Assembly (NCBI GenBank): GCA_034008185.1
Contig: CM067081.1
Span: 28,642,806-28,706,805 of the forward strand
Direction: 5' to 3'
DNA: 64,000 nt
DNA from: Gorsachius magnificus
Taxonomy: Eukaryota > Chordata > Aves > Pelecaniformes > Ardeidae
This document shows positions 47,506 to 60,700 of the stretch, piece by piece. Below the pieces are notes generated by a model that did no database searches, was not told the DNA's origin, and saw only the letters and a program-made list of their open reading frames with translations. The position numbers were made by a program, and so were the translations under genes. Within the stretch, counting starts at the first letter, position 1; each line of letters opens with the position of its first letter.

Positions 47506-50500
47506 CCAGATGTATCACTACAGATTATAAAGGAAACATAGGCATGGCTTAGCCTAGACAACGGATTTTTGAAAAGCTACAGTTAGGTAAACTGAATCCT
47601 AACCCCGAATATTTGTGGAAGTTTTGAAAACTAGATGCTTGGGAGCACGTAGAGCTAAAATCCCAATGTCCTAATGACAACAGCCCAGTAACTCCACACG
47701 GTTGCTCTGTCACCAGCATAATTTCCACTGCCAGCTGTCAACTTCTCTGCTCACTCGAAGCCAAGTTGACTGTGGCTCTGTCCGCTACTCTCAGCCAAGT
47801 CGCAGGGCAATACAAAATGCTCTGGCATGGGTCAGGCTGGTACGCAGGACAGCTGCCGTGTTGCCCAACCCCAGAGCCTAGCAAGGCACTTCTAAGGTTT
47901 TCTCACTTTGAAAGAGCCTGGTCTCCATTGCCTCCTGGCAGTACTCTGCCAGCTGCCTTCTTCCGCGCTGCTTTTAGCGGCAGCTGTGATCAGTGTTGTG
48001 CGGTCAGCCAAATACAGCACACGCAAGCAGGGATCACCCAGGCAGAGCTGGCAGCTCTTGGCATCCAGAAGCCCAGTTACTTGCTTACGTTTTTTGTTAC
48101 TGATTTATCAATCTGCTTTCCCTCTCTTAGAGTCTGTGGGGTTTATGGTGTAAAATAGAAAAAGAAAAGGTATTTCCACATATTAGAACAGTGAAGCTTT
48201 CCTCCCTTCTGCTGCATTCTATTAAATAATATGTCTGATTCACCACACTGCTATGCTGTGCTATTTCTGGCACTTTAGAGTAAGTTTGGACAAAGTCACG
48301 TGTGATCTACAACCAATAAAGGCAAGAAATAACTTCTGGTTTATATTTGACTTCATCAGTAAAAAACGTATCAGAGATTTTATGGCAGTATATAAACAAC
48401 GTGGTAATATTTCTGAGAGCAAAGAATTGTTGGGATTTTAAGCACTGCTAGCACTACAGAAATATCCAGGAGGTGAATGTTAGGAATGAGTGTTATGCTT
48501 GCTCTCAAAGACATTGTCAGTATTATTAAAAAACCCAAGTGACTTTGAGAGCAAGTACAAAAGTCAGTCCTGATATTCATCTGCTAGATATCCCCGTCAT
48601 GCCAACACTGTTTAAAACCATAGTGCTCAAACATGTTCCATCAGAGTGGTGAAGCTACTGTTGTGGGACAGAACAGGATTTTGCCTTGCTAAATTTTACA
48701 CATTTTGGAGAGGTTTTAATTCCTTTGATAACTAATATCAAAGGGTATCTGATAACAAATATACATATATATAAAATTTGTTTTCACAGTATGATGGGAC
48801 ATGACTTTTCATAGCTATGTGTGAAAAAGCTGATGTTACACCAGTGACAATGAAAAATAAGAGCTAAGGAATTAAGGCATTCAAATGTCTTAAAATGACT
48901 TGAGGAATGGTTCATTCGTTTAAAGGAGACTTTTTTCATGAAATGTACAAGTCTCTCTTTTTGTCTTCTGAGTCATTCATAACTTTTGCAAGTTACCCGT
49001 AGTTTGTTTGTATGGATCTTGTTAAGAGATGGTTTTGTTGAATATTAATAATGGGACAACCTAAAATAAGAGGCCAAATTTATCCCATTCCTGCTTAGGT
49101 TTTACTTGGTTACTTCTGCCTGTCTTGCACTTCTGCTTTCATGCCTTCTCCTCTATAGCTGATAGTGACAGTAGGAGAACAACTGTAGGCTGGGGTCCCT
49201 CTGAAAAGTCCTGTGAGACAGAGCCTGGGATAAGGGGCCCCTAATGTCTTGTCTATGGAAATTATTTTACAGTTGCTGCCATATTTGGAGCCTGAACTGT
49301 CCTCTTGGGTCATCTTATACCAAAACACAGATTTAGCCAAGTGTTAAAGACCTTGTGACTAGCAGGAGTGATGGTGGTTGCCATATGTTACCATGGATGT
49401 CACACTCCATCACACCAACACATACCATGGCATACAAAAGTACAAATTGTGAACTGAACCACTTTCGAAATGATGGCTTGCAGGAGTCCAGCTGAGTGGC
49501 AAACAGATCTTGTCCCTCTCCCCAGAACAGGCTTAGATTTATGCTTCTGCACTTTCTAACTCTCTGGGTGGAGGATAGTTGTCCAGATTTACCAGTATTT
49601 CTTCTGTCCTTCTGCGATTTGTCCTTTCTGCTTCTGCACCAGTAACAGGAATAAAAAGTCCTGTGGAACTGGCTTTTGTGGCATGGAGCCAGGCCATGCT
49701 GTGCGGGTGAGCCCAGGGACCCCTCACCCTTCCTAGCCTGGATAACACCCCTTCTCTCCGGGTACTTCCAAGAGCACAAGTATGATCCAACCCATCCTAC
49801 CCTGAGTACAGAAAAGCCTGTGAAATACTACTTAGTGTTGAATTCCAGTGGGATACACTTCAGACGTGAATGAATGCCATCTTGCTGCTGTGTGGAAAGT
49901 ACTCTTCAAGGACTTGCCAGGAATCGGCCTTTTACTGCCAAGTTTTCATTTACACTTTTCAGGGGCAACGTGCATAAATGCTACTGCCCTTCACTAGGCA
50001 ACTTGAAGCTGAGCTGTTAGGAGTAGGAAAATTCCAGTGAAAGCTTGTATGTTTTTTCAGCTCTCTTAAACAGGATGATAGGCCTGGAGCACAGGGAAAA
50101 GCAGCTTCCTATTGATGATGGTAAGGATAAGCCATTATTGATGATGAGCTCAGTGTGGAGCCAGGCGAAAGGGCCTGGATGCTCATCAGACTGAAGGTGC
50201 AAGGCATTAAGGGGGATTAAACCAGCATAGCCTCTGCCAGCCTAATCCACTTGGCACCAATGAGCTGTAGGGAGGCCTGGATGCTTTGTGCTGATGGCAT
50301 TTATAAGGAGGCTTAAAAGAAAAGAAGTAGTCATTTTAGTTGCTATGGAGGCTTTTGGTGGTAATTGACTTTTGTGATCCTTCCCTCTTCCCCCCTTCTC
50401 TTTTTTGTAATTGTTGATTAGAAACTGTGCTCCACTCCATTTTAATGCCCACAAAACATAGGAAGCCTTTATTTCACCGTGAAAAATCAGAGCTTTAGGA

Positions 50501-53418
50501 CAGTACAAGGGCTTGTGAATATGCCGTGTGTGCTCAGAGCACTGCTGCAGCACTACCTTTGCTCTGATACTGCTAAGGCAGGTCCAGCTTCGTTAGGCAA
50601 TCGAAACACTCCATGAAATAATCTGAGACTGAGATTGGATCCCCCTGCCCTTTTCCAGTATCCAGAATGCAGTATACTATGAACTCAGGAAGGCAGCTTT
50701 CAGTGGTGGTGGATGATAAGGAGGAGGGAGCAGCAAGAGAAGATCGTGTCTTCTACAGTGAATGTGTTACTGATGGAGATAATTTCTGTTCTGAATGTGG
50801 CTGATCCATATCAGATGGCTCCTGATCCCAGTCACGTGCTGGAGACAATAATGAAAGGCTGCTTGTGTCTAAAAGGAAAAAGAAAACATTATTCTGTATA
50901 ATCTATGGATAGAGACAGTCTCCTCCCAGAAAAGATCAGAGGAGGAGCCTAACTTTAGGTGTTCTTATTTACCCAGGAAAGAACTATCCCTGTCCATTGA
51001 CTGAACCAAGTGTAGAGAGTTTACATTGCAGTCACCAGTAAGGATATACCCAGCAGTGTCTCCAGGGAGAAATACAAAAACAGATATTTTTTTTTTCATC
51101 TGCAATCAGCAGTGAAAAATATGTAATGGTCTATCTATTGAACAGCAATTGTCTGCAAACAAAAGCTTTTTTTTTTGAGCGCTGGATATTTGGTTGTCAT
51201 TTTTTTCTTTATTACTTCAGTGCATAAACCCAAAAGGTGACATAGTTCAGACTGACTCCAGCACATATAACGCGTGTGTTATTCCCTTAATTAAGCAGTT
51301 GCAAAGAACTGAAATTACAATGTCACTAGGGACAGGCCTGGAGTAATGCACTGTTTACTAAAAGGCAATTTTTAGGGATTAATCTAACAGAAGACCTTTC
51401 CTCTTCTCACTTTTACTTCTGACCTTTTGTGTCTGAACAGAGTTTTCTGATTAAGTTTTTGAAGGGTGTAACACAAAACCAGTACATTACTCCTTTGGAA
51501 CAAGAAGCCTGTTAGAATAAAGCACAGGATGTATTTATTTGTAAGCCAAAGAGAAAAGAGAAAGACAACATAAAAAAACCTCTAAACAAGCAAAAACCCA
51601 GAGGCAGTTTTTTTTAGAGGCAAACCCATTTGAAAGGCTTTCATTTTTCTTTGCTTTTGGAGTAACCACTGTGGATGCGAAGATAAGAGATCATTAGACC
51701 TACATCAGTATGTGGCATAAGGGCTGTTCTTCTGTAGCACATCAAGCATGCAATAACCCAACCGAAATTCCCACAGAGGTTAAACAATAGCCTCCTGTTT
51801 GTAGCTGCCTCCGGTTCATTTAGTAGAAAATGTATAACCCAAGTTTTATCAGATTCAGCTATAAAGACGAGGTGCTCAATATTTCCTGTGCTAAGTGGAG
51901 TTCTTTGATCCATTATCCTGCTAATTACCAACGGGGTTGACCTCTTCCTGGATTTAACTGCTCTTGCCCATTTTTTTCTGGCTCCCTGTATTTGCTTAAT
52001 TAGACACAGCCATGAATGCTCCTACAGTTCAAGCCATCCTGAAGCACTTTGGCTTGTTTGTGTGGATCCTGCAGCCTCCAAGTCGAGAGTCAGACTTGCT
52101 CAAACACTATATTCAAAGGCTAGGGAAGTCAAGGGGAGACTTTAAGTCAAATGGCCAGGCCCTAGCACAGTAAAAAAACCCCATCACAAGTCCACGGAGT
52201 GTAACTGGAGCCAGGCCAATTTGCACAAGCAGAGAATTTGTCCCAAAAGTTTACCTTCTAATCTTCAATTCATAGTGGCATTGTTTATGCAATGGACCTA
52301 AGAAAGTCTGAACCCAGTCCCGGGTGAGCACTGTGTACACAGCACGCTGCAGACAAAGATGTTTCCCTGTCTTTGAAAATGTTTCCTTGTCTTTGCATAA
52401 TACCTGTGTGAAACTTTGTAAGAGATCTTATTTTTCAGAATGTTTATTGCTGCTTTTTAATTATTTGCAGTTTTGTAGACAGCTGATCTGGAAGGGACAC
52501 TGAAAGGCGGTGTGGTCCCAGCCTCAGCCCTAGGGAATGTCCCTGTATCATTCCCGACATGTATTTATCTACACCACTTTTAAAACTATGATAGAGACCC
52601 CTTCTCCTTTAGCAATCTGTTTCTGTGCTTCCCTGTGCTAACAGTTAGATTTTTTCCCCCTTATGTCCATGTCTCCACAGCTGCAATATAGGCCCATTAA
52701 CTGTTATCTTCCCATTGGATAGGGAGAATGATTTATTCCTTTCTTTTTTTGTGAAATCCTGTTATATGTTTGAAAATGGTTATCATGGCTTCCTATATTC
52801 TTCTCTTCCTAGACTAAACAAACTCTCTAAGTCATCTTTGTTTCTATCTACCCTGGCAGTGTGGAGGATGAATTTGCAGGATCTCAGTGGAGCAGAGCTT
52901 GGGCTGGATGGGATCACTTAAGTTAATGTGAAGGCCTTGTCATCTACGGGAAGCAGAAAGAGCTGCTCCTCTGCAAAAGTGTTGAATGTCTGCTAAAACC
53001 TATAGACTGTCTGAACAGGTGACTGACTGGCCAGCTATTTTGCTGCTGGTTTGTGGAGGAGCCACAATGCTTTCTCCTCCTAATTTCATTAGGCCTCTGG
53101 GCATCCTGAGGGGTGTAGGAAGGCAAAATCCCTTGTAGAAACACTACATCACTTTGCACACTCTTAAACAAGATGCATTAATGGGGAGAACTATACAGGC
53201 AGTGACCCTTTTAATACTCTGGAGGACCAGACAGAGATGGAATCAGGATCTTTCTTCCATGAGGGATGCTCCCATGCAGGTTGGTCCTGTGATCAGTAAT
53301 TGGATGGATTGTGTCATGTTTCACCTTAAAGACAGACTGTGAGAATTCTTCTCCAATCACGTTCTGGAAGAGAAGATCTGAGATAGACCTGTTACGGCTA
53401 AATCTAAATTTTACAGAT

Positions 53419-53443
53419 GGGGGCGGCGGGGGCGGGGGGGGGG
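53419..53443 (+). repeat. G-rich tract with G-quadruplex potential
   Basis: Runs G5, G2, G5 and G10 separated by single C residues. The pattern supplies at least four G3 runs with one- to four-nucleotide loops on the plus strand, which is the sequence requirement for a four-stranded G-quadruplex. It sits alone in A+T-rich sequence. Confidence 0.85.
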
Positions 53444-54437
53444 ACAGGAAGAAAGAGGCAGGGAATGGAAAGGCAGAGCAGAAAAAGCAGAATGCCTTTT
53501 ATGAAATTTTATTTTCTGCGTGGATATGTCCTTGATCTGTTTAAACATACTTAAGACGAGCATCTTCCTTGAGAATGAGGCACAGACTATACGTTACAGA
53601 ACATGTGTTTTTCCTTCCATTAAAGGTAATATTTTTTTTCATTACCAGGCTTCCTTGGTGCATGCAAAATTAGGTGTGAGTATTCAGTCCATCTATTCAG
53701 TCCATTTTTGTGTGTGAACTTATGCTAGAGAAAAGCCTTTCTCAAAGCTCGGGATATATCAAAGGCATTGTTTAAGATAGCCACATCGCTGAGGGTTAAA
53801 AATGGAGTGGTTTAACATCTTCAGAGTACTCCTCAAGTTTATTCTGTCTCAGCAGTATCTCAAACTGGAAGCATAGAAAGTTTATAGTTGGCCTCGGTTG
53901 GGATTTCAATTTTTTTCCTCTGCCTACAGTGCAGAGATTATTTCAAATGTGTTATTCAGTTTATTCATATTTTAGGGCACCCATGTGGTTTCTCACATCA
54001 TGTGGTAGCTACTTCTTTAGAAAACTACACCTGTTTTTGTGAGCTTTCCAAAGTTTGTAAAAAGTTGTTGGAAAACAGAAAGCATGTCTATGATTTTACC
54101 AAATGCTCTGAAAGACATGATGAGATGTGGGATTTGGGAGATGACTCGTTTTCACAAGCAGCTTCTACACGCACATTTCTTTTCACCCATAGATCTCAGT
54201 GCTTTTAAATACAAGATATTCCCTTATAGTTCTCCTTGTTCATTTTTTTCTTAATTCCCACTTCAGAAATGGAGTATGTGCCATCATCCATGTGTTATCA
54301 ACAGACAGTCAAGTACTAGGCAAATTCCAAAGGTGTACAGAGCAAATGGAGGTATGGCCTCTGTGTTCTCCTATCTCCAGAAACCTTCCAGTCCTGAGGA
54401 ATTTGGAATGTCAGATATTGACTATCTTCAGAAGATT

Positions 54438-54524
54438 TGCAACCTGCTCTAGGTGAACCTGCTTTAGCAGGAAGGTTGGACTGGATGATCCCTTCCAACT
54501 CTTGCCATTCTGTGATTCTGTGAT
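54438..54524 (+). mobile_element. CR1 LINE terminal fragment, type B
   Basis: Only the last 87 nt of a type B CR1: TGCTCTAGGTGAACCTGCTTTAGCAGGAAGGTTGGACTGGATGATCCCTTCCAACTCTTGCC followed by ATTCTGTGATTCTGTGAT. Compared with the 33630-34124 copy it lacks about 10 nt between GATGATC and CCTTCC. It is extremely 5'-truncated, with no coding sequence left. Confidence 0.92.
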
Positions 54525-55112
54525 TTCAGAGAGTGTAGCACATGCTTATCATCAAACTTTTAACTAAAGTGTGCTGTGGCTCACGGAACAGCTATAGATG
54601 TCTTACTGTGGCTTTGTGGGTCATAGGCACTCCATGAAATCACTGAGCCAGATGGTGTTTTCCTCTGCTAGTCATGAGTTGGTGAAAACTACTTGCCTTT
54701 ACTTCTTCTAAAAAAAAAAAAAGAAAAAAAAAGAAAGGTATTTTGCACTTTCAAAGCACAGTTCACCAGAGTGTGTCATTAATGCGCCAGCCAGCCAGCT
54801 TAAAGAGGAGGTGAAAATCATAGATCTTACTTTTTCATGGATAAGGAAACTAACAGAAAGGGTTGAGAGAGATGGTAACTGGATCCAGGATACTCTGAGA
54901 AATAATGGCACTGCCAAACTGGAGTTAGGGCTTCTGGTACCGTATCTCATTAAAACAAAAGTAATGTTAGCATACTGGAAAATAAACAGCTGAATATTTT
55001 TGTTTCTCAGTTGCTAAGAATTTATTTTGAAAATGATAAATCACAGTTTACTGCTAAAGAATTTCATGAAGAATAATAACAATACTGACAGACCTTAGGG
55101 CTACAGCTAGAA
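54525..55112. other. Unique spacer between CR1 copies
   Basis: No gene recognised. It contains an A-rich tract (54710-54736). The open frame at 54811-54993 + has no recognised family. Confidence 0.5.
54710..54736 (+). repeat. Interrupted poly(A) tract
   Basis: A13 G A9 G A3. No polyadenylation signal lies immediately upstream. Confidence 0.9.
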
Positions 55113-55616
55113 ACATAGAATCATAGAATCATAGTATTGTTTAGGTTGGAAAAGACCCATAAGATCATCAAGTCCAACTGTTAACCTAACACTGCCAAGT
55201 CCACCACTAACCCACGGCCCTAGGCACCAAATCTACACATCTTTTAGATACCTCCAGGGATGGGGACTCGACCACTTCCCTGGGCAGCCCATTCCAATGC
55301 TTGACAACCCTTTCAGTGAAAAATTCTTTCCTAATGTCCAACCTAAACCTGCCCTGGTGCAACTTGAGGCCATTTCCCCTTGTCCTGTTGCTTGTTACTT
55401 GGCAGAGAGACCAACATCCACCTCACTACAACCTCCTGTCAGGTAGTTGTAGAAGGCAATAAGGTCTCCCCTCAGCCTCCTCTTCTCCAGGCTAAACAAC
55501 CCCAGGTCCCTCAGCCGCTCCTGCTAAGACTTGTGCTCCAGACCCCTCACTAGTTTCATTGCCCTTCTTTCGACACGCTCCAGCACCTCAATGTCTGTTT
55601 TGTAGTGAGGGGCCCG
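55113..55616 (-). mobile_element. CR1 LINE 3' fragment, type A
   Basis: About 504 nt. The plus strand begins ACATAGAATCATAGAATCATAG and continues with the complement of the type A 3' UTR (GTTGGACTTGATGATCTTATGGGTCTTTTCCAACC). It then runs through the ORF2 C-terminus to the complement of the 'ACAGACATTGAGGTGCTGGAGCGTGT' region. The minus-strand coding remnant is broken by at least one stop (the complement of CTCCTGCTAAGAC gives a TAG). It is 5'-truncated in the same ORF2 segment (YRKDIEVLE) that is retained in the 15727-16375 copy. Confidence 0.95.
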
Positions 55617-57234
55617 TGTCCTTTCTATTTATCTTTTCATTTATTTTAAACTATGATTCTCAAAATAGCATATGAAGAAAAACACTTGTCAGGTTCTCTA
55701 TTTAACTGAAAGCATTTGGGCAGCTGGCTAACTTTTTCTCTCCCAGATAGCATCTTTGCCCTTCTGTAGAGTTCGGTGGGGATGTAATGTGAAAACATAT
55801 CCATGGTATGAGTTGGCATTCAGATGAAGAATTTAAATAAAGGCCTAACTGTTCTTGCCCTAAGCAAGCAAATGCCTTGAAACTATATTCAGATGCTTCA
55901 AAGTGCTGTATTTACATAGAAAATCTCATTGCTTTACTAAAGATTTATAATCCAAAAGGTGATTGAGTGTGCTTGCAGGTCTCCACTGGGGAAGGAGTGG
56001 GATAGGCAATAGTCATCATGCTGTTCTGATAGCAGAGACCACAGAATCTACCCAAGATTCAGAATGCAACTCTTTTTTTTTTCAGAAGACAGAATGAGAG
56101 TTTCTAATACTGTAAAAACTATTATAAACATCCTTTCAAAAACAAAAATAGAATAAAAATAAAACCAAAAATAAAAATGTGATTCCCTTTTCCTGCTTGC
56201 TGGGGAATCTGTGTGATGAAAAAGAAGACCCGAAGTAGCTGAGTTTTGAAAAAAAAAATAATCTTATTAGTAATACTAGAACATAACAAGCTTTTCTGTT
56301 GCTTAGAATGTTACTGTCAGTGTCCAAGATCTGTTTAGGAAAAGATCTAGTCATTAAAATGTGGGAACAGAGGTAGCACATCATGTAGGTGGGAGCAGAG
56401 GTAGCACATGCCTTTCCTGAGGTAAAGATAACTGAGGACCAAGTTACCCCAAATCTTTAAAGGTCACAGTTCTAACGAATGCACAGATTTCTGTAGTCCC
56501 ATCAGGTGCGTGCAAGTCAGACAGGAGAACAATCCAATTAATTTTTTGTTGTGATTTTTTGTTTGTTTGTTTATTTTGTTGGGGTTTTTTTAGCATCTGT
56601 CTGTCACGGCACTGTGAGGGACTTCAAGCTGAAAGGAAATGTTTGAAGGTCCTTACGCTGCTAATATTAAAACATCCTTGGAATTTTCACACTGTAGAGA
56701 TGGCAGTCCTCTAATTGCAAAGTCCTAGACCTGAGAAGGGCAAATGCTGAGTGAGAGCTCTTCAGGGCAGATAAGGAGTCACAGCCCTGCTTGGTTATTT
56801 TCAGCTGTGAAAACAGTAAAGCCACAATGATTAATACTACTCACAGAGCTAAGAATGATCATGAACTGAATGAATGAGGTGTAGGAGAGGGAAAAAAACA
56901 ATACTTGGAAAAAAAAATTTACTTTTTATTTGATATTCTAAAAACAATATTTGGAAAAGCAAGAAAGAGACAATCCTTTTCTTTAAAAATACAAACACAG
57001 CAACAGCTAGCCTCAGGGAGAAAATTGAACACAGTTAAGAAAGAGAAATGGAAATGTAAAAAGGGGAGGTGTGAAAGAATATTGACAGGCATGAACATAA
57101 ATTAGAATCTAGGCATTGTGGGAGCATGCCAAAAGAAGCAAAACCAGGTGAGTATAAAGAGCTTGTCAGTGTGCTTATGAACAATAAGTAGGTTTTGAAT
57201 TATTTCTAATTATATCTAGAATCAAAGAAACCCT
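55617..57234. other. Unique A+T-rich spacer between CR1 copies
   Basis: No gene recognised. It contains A-rich patches (56140-56180), a GTTTGTTTGTTT patch (about 56560) and a 28-nt-period tandem duplication (56361-56409). The open frame at 56905-57105 + is lysine-rich and reflects A-rich composition. Confidence 0.5.
56361..56409. repeat. Short tandem duplication, 28-nt period
   Basis: GTGGGAACAGAGGTAGCACAT (56361-56381) is repeated with one change as GTGGGAGCAGAGGTAGCACAT (56389-56409). Confidence 0.9.
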
Positions 57235-57761
57235 AATCATAGAATATTTTGGTTTGGAAGGGACCCCTAGAGGTCATCTAGTCCAACCCCCCTGCACTGA
57301 GCAGGGACACCACTAACTAGATCAGGTTGCTCACAGCCCCATCCAACCTGGCCTTGAATGTTCCCAGGGATGGGGCCTCCACCACCTCTCTGGGCAACCC
57401 ATTCCAGTGTTTCACCACCCTCATTGTAAAGAATTTCCTCCTTATATCCAGTCTAAACCTACCCTGCTTCAGTTTAAAACCATTACCCCTTGTCCTGTCA
57501 CAGCTGGCCCTACTAAAAAGATTTTCCCCATCTTTCCTATAGGCCCCCTTTAAGTTCTGAAAGGCTGCAATCAGGTCTCCCCGCAGCCTTCTCTTCTCCA
57601 GGCTGAACAAGCCCAACTCTCTCAGCCTGTCCTCATAGGAGAGGTGCTCTAGCCCACGGATCATTTTAGTAGCCCTCCTCTGGACCCGCTCCAACAGTTC
57701 CATGTCCTTGTTGTGCTGAGGGCTCCAGAGCTGGACGCAGTGCTCCAGGTGAGGTCTCACC
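57235..57761 (-). mobile_element. CR1 LINE 3' fragment, type C, well preserved
   Basis: About 527 nt. The plus strand starts AATCATAGAATATTTTGGTTTGGAAGGGACCCCTAGAGGTCATCTAGTCCAACCCCCCTGCA, the complement of the type C 3' UTR. It continues through the ORF2 C-terminus to the complement of 'GGTGAGACCTCACCTGGAGCACTGCGTCC'. It is 5'-truncated at the VRPHLEHC region. The retained reading frame is uninterrupted to the normal stop, so this is probably among the younger copies in the window. It is the relative of the 25461-25677 copy. Confidence 0.96.
57317..57760 (-). pseudogene. CR1 ORF2 C-terminal remnant, open for 147 codons
   Basis: An uninterrupted frame holding the C-terminal end of CR1 ORF2 with landmarks in order: [12 protein letters not shown] (start; written here as [11 protein letters not shown] after the ATG), [40 protein letters not shown] stretch, [40 protein letters not shown]. 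It ends at a stop just before the type C 3' UTR. It lacks the endonuclease and RT domains, so it cannot mobilise anything itself. The ATG is fortuitous; in the parent protein translation starts far upstream. Confidence 0.88.
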
Positions 57762-60700
57762 CGTAAGATCCCAGCATGCTGAGTATGCTATAACCTCTCT
57801 GTTGCTGAGTTCAGGAGTGCCCTTTTTCTGCTCTTTCAGACTTTATTCATCTTCCTGAATCTGGCTGGCCTGGTAATTTACTCTAATTGAGAATGTGAAT
57901 TAAGGAATAGAATTCATCTGACTGAATGTAGGTGTCTGCATTTGAGAGTGACTTTAGGTTCTCTTTAGAGACAATGCAATAAATGTTCCTAGAATTCACT
58001 TAATTTAACCCTGAAGTTGAATCTAAACCAGGTCAAATGACCCTTGAATTTTAAATACACACTTTTCTTCATTAATTACAGTGAGAACTTAGAAATGCAG
58101 GTACCTGCACGGCAGACCCCCTAAAGGCAACTGTGTTTAAGGCCACCCAAAGCATTCATTTCTTATTATACTTAAAATGATTTTGAAATTATTTTAAGAT
58201 TCCCTCTGATACCACTATTGTGTTGGAAATATGCCTCCTTTGTACTCCTGTAGATAAGATCAAATTTGAGCCCTGAGCATATACTTTGAATGAAGAAGTG
58301 GAAGCCTTGTTATACACATACTTTGCAGGAATATTTAACAGAAGAAAATGCTCAGAAATTAGATCTTAAAGATTTCAACATGAGACAGCCTTGGATACTG
58401 TTAAACTATTTAAGAGTTTTTTGTAAATATACAGTAAAAATGTACTGTAACTTTTCTGAATACTTGAAATATAGTTTCTAATTTAGTGAATTTCAATAGT
58501 TTAAATATTATGTAGAACATCTACATGAATCCCTCTAAATAGTCAGATCTTCATATTAAAACCATTTCATTTTTTTAATCTTATAGCTTCTTTGGTAAGG
58601 ACTTTATTTACAGATCATTGAAGCTTAGAACCTATGATGCAGGTCTCTTCCCATGCTGGGTGACTGTGGATGTGAAGTGACCTTGGGAGGGCCCAGTTTC
58701 AAGGACTGGCAGCAGTCCAAGGTGTGCTGATTCATTGATATAATGGTGTTCAGTCTGAAATCAGTCCTTCAGGAAACTTTCCCTATTTCTGAATCAACAG
58801 TGAAGGAAACCCAGTGGGTCATAACTCCTTCAGTAGTATTCTGTAGAAATATGATCATTCAGATAGCTTGCTGCCAGACATAACTCTCCTTTGTAAGATT
58901 ATAATGTACACCTTAAACTGCAGCTGTAATATTCAGAGGTTGAAGCCTGCAAGTACTGTTCAGGAAGGATTGTTTACCTCTGCACAATTTGTACTCCAAC
59001 CTTAGCTCAGGTAATTGAGTTTTCTACATCCTTTTGCAAGTTATGGCATCATTATACCAAAAGGACAAGGACAAAATCAAGGGAGTTCTAATAGTGACAG
59101 GTAGAGTTATAGAATATATTAAATGATTTATAGGAAAGTACTAAAAGAGCAAATTATGTATCTCTTGACAATCTTTGGGAGCACAGGCTAAAACACAGGA
59201 TATAGTACCACTGAGTAGTGTAGACAGTTTATTGGGAAAAGGAAAGATTAATTAATAAAAATAAATCTAGTTTGAAAACATGGAGGAAAAGGTACTACAT
59301 ATATTTCTTGTGAAATAATCTACCAATAGGTAGACTGAAAGGATTATTGAAAGGATTACCTTCTAAACCTGCAAAAAGGAAAAACCATTAAATAGTAGGG
59401 ATGAATTAATAGCTGTGAGTAGAAAAGACACAGATATTTAATGCAGGCATTTATGATACTTAAGCTTAAGGGAGTAATATGCCACTTAGTCTACCCTGTG
59501 TTGAGGGCCACCCAGACAGGAGATGTGGTAGCAGTGCCTAAGGCAGGCACCTACAACAGGTAATTTGTGTAACTTGGGCAGCATCAATACTTCAGTAGCA
59601 ACTGAAATTCTTGTTTCAATAAGAGGTGAATCAATCATGTACTGATGGATCTGGTAGGATACAAAGCAATAAATAAAATTGGCAGAGTGGACACCTTTAG
59701 GAAAAGGATCTTGCACAAGTCTTAGGGGAGTTATGGGCTCCTTCCATTAAGTTATTTTTTGTCTTTTTATGTCTCTCTTATTTTCCCCAGGGTAAAGTGA
59801 TAGTTTTGGGCTTGGTCTGTGGTCTACAGAAGTATTTAGGATCTCAGCTTCCATGTAAAATAAATGAAGCTTAAGCTTCTAAATACATTTACAGGCTCAG
59901 TCTTTGGTCCTCATCTTTCTCCAGTGCCTAACCTTGTGAAGAGTTGTCCTGGTTTTGGCTGGGAAGCAGCCTGCTTATCAGGAAAGAATCAGAAAATTGT
60001 AGGAAAAAATAGGACTAAAAAGGATGTCAGGTGGTCAAGTAGTCCACCTTCCTGCCCCAGGGTGGGATTAACTCAACCTAGACCAAATACCTATTTGTCT
60101 AATCCAACAAAGGAGATTGCCTGGGGAGGCTGTGCAATCTCTGCTAGTCAATCATAAATAGAGGCAGTGCAGATCAAAACCTCTTACTCTGCCTACAAGC
60201 AACCACGCACACATGATGCACTCAAGGAAGGACAAGCTAAATCCCAGATGATCTTTAATGATACAGTCTAAAGGCTGAGATGTCAGTTAAACTCTCTTTG
60301 ATGGGAACAGATCCACCTGACAGGGCACAGGAGAGACTGCGGTGATTCAGACGGCTGCCTCTGCTAAAACATGTATGTCTACCATAAACTCTTAAAGGAC
60401 ATTTCTTTACATAAGAAACAAAGCCAAGGCAAAAAGAATGTTCTTTTCCATCACTCACTTTTAAAATAGCCAATCTGTCTGAAAATAAGAAAGTTAATGG
60501 AACATGTGCTGCTTTGGGAGTGGCTCCTTCTATAATATTATGGCTTTGTATATATGCATGAAGGATCAATGTCGCCCTCTAATTGGACTTTGCAGAAATC
60601 AGAAAACCTCTGTGTTAAACCAACTAAACTCTTTTGCTGCCATTTGTTTACTGCTATTTCTAGTTATTGGTACATTTTCCCCTTTGTTAAATTTCATACC

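Larger units (their letters stand above)
46943..54437. other. Unique sequence, nothing recognised
   Basis: About 7.5 kb without a recognised gene or interspersed repeat. Simple sequence: (AAAAC)n at 47478-47505, a G-rich tract at 53419-53443, and short tandem duplications at 52359-52395 (20-nt period) and 53681-53705 (13-nt period). The longest open frames (49333-49779 -, 148 codons; 47766-48158 +, 130 codons) lack motifs. The 50150-50300 interval contains GGATTA and TAATCC words in inverted arrangement, a pattern compatible with OTX/PITX-type homeodomain binding but not diagnostic. Confidence 0.45.

Noticed and set aside
49333..49779. 148-codon open frame on the minus strand
   Set aside because: No recognisable domain, signal peptide or motif, overlapped by a second open frame on the same strand, and no splice or promoter context. 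ORFs of this size are expected by chance in 64 kb.
54811..54993. Possible exon or MIR-like SINE core (GGATAAGGAAACTAACAGA)
   Set aside because: Similarity to the MIR core is confined to about 15 nt, and the open frame has no homology I recognise.
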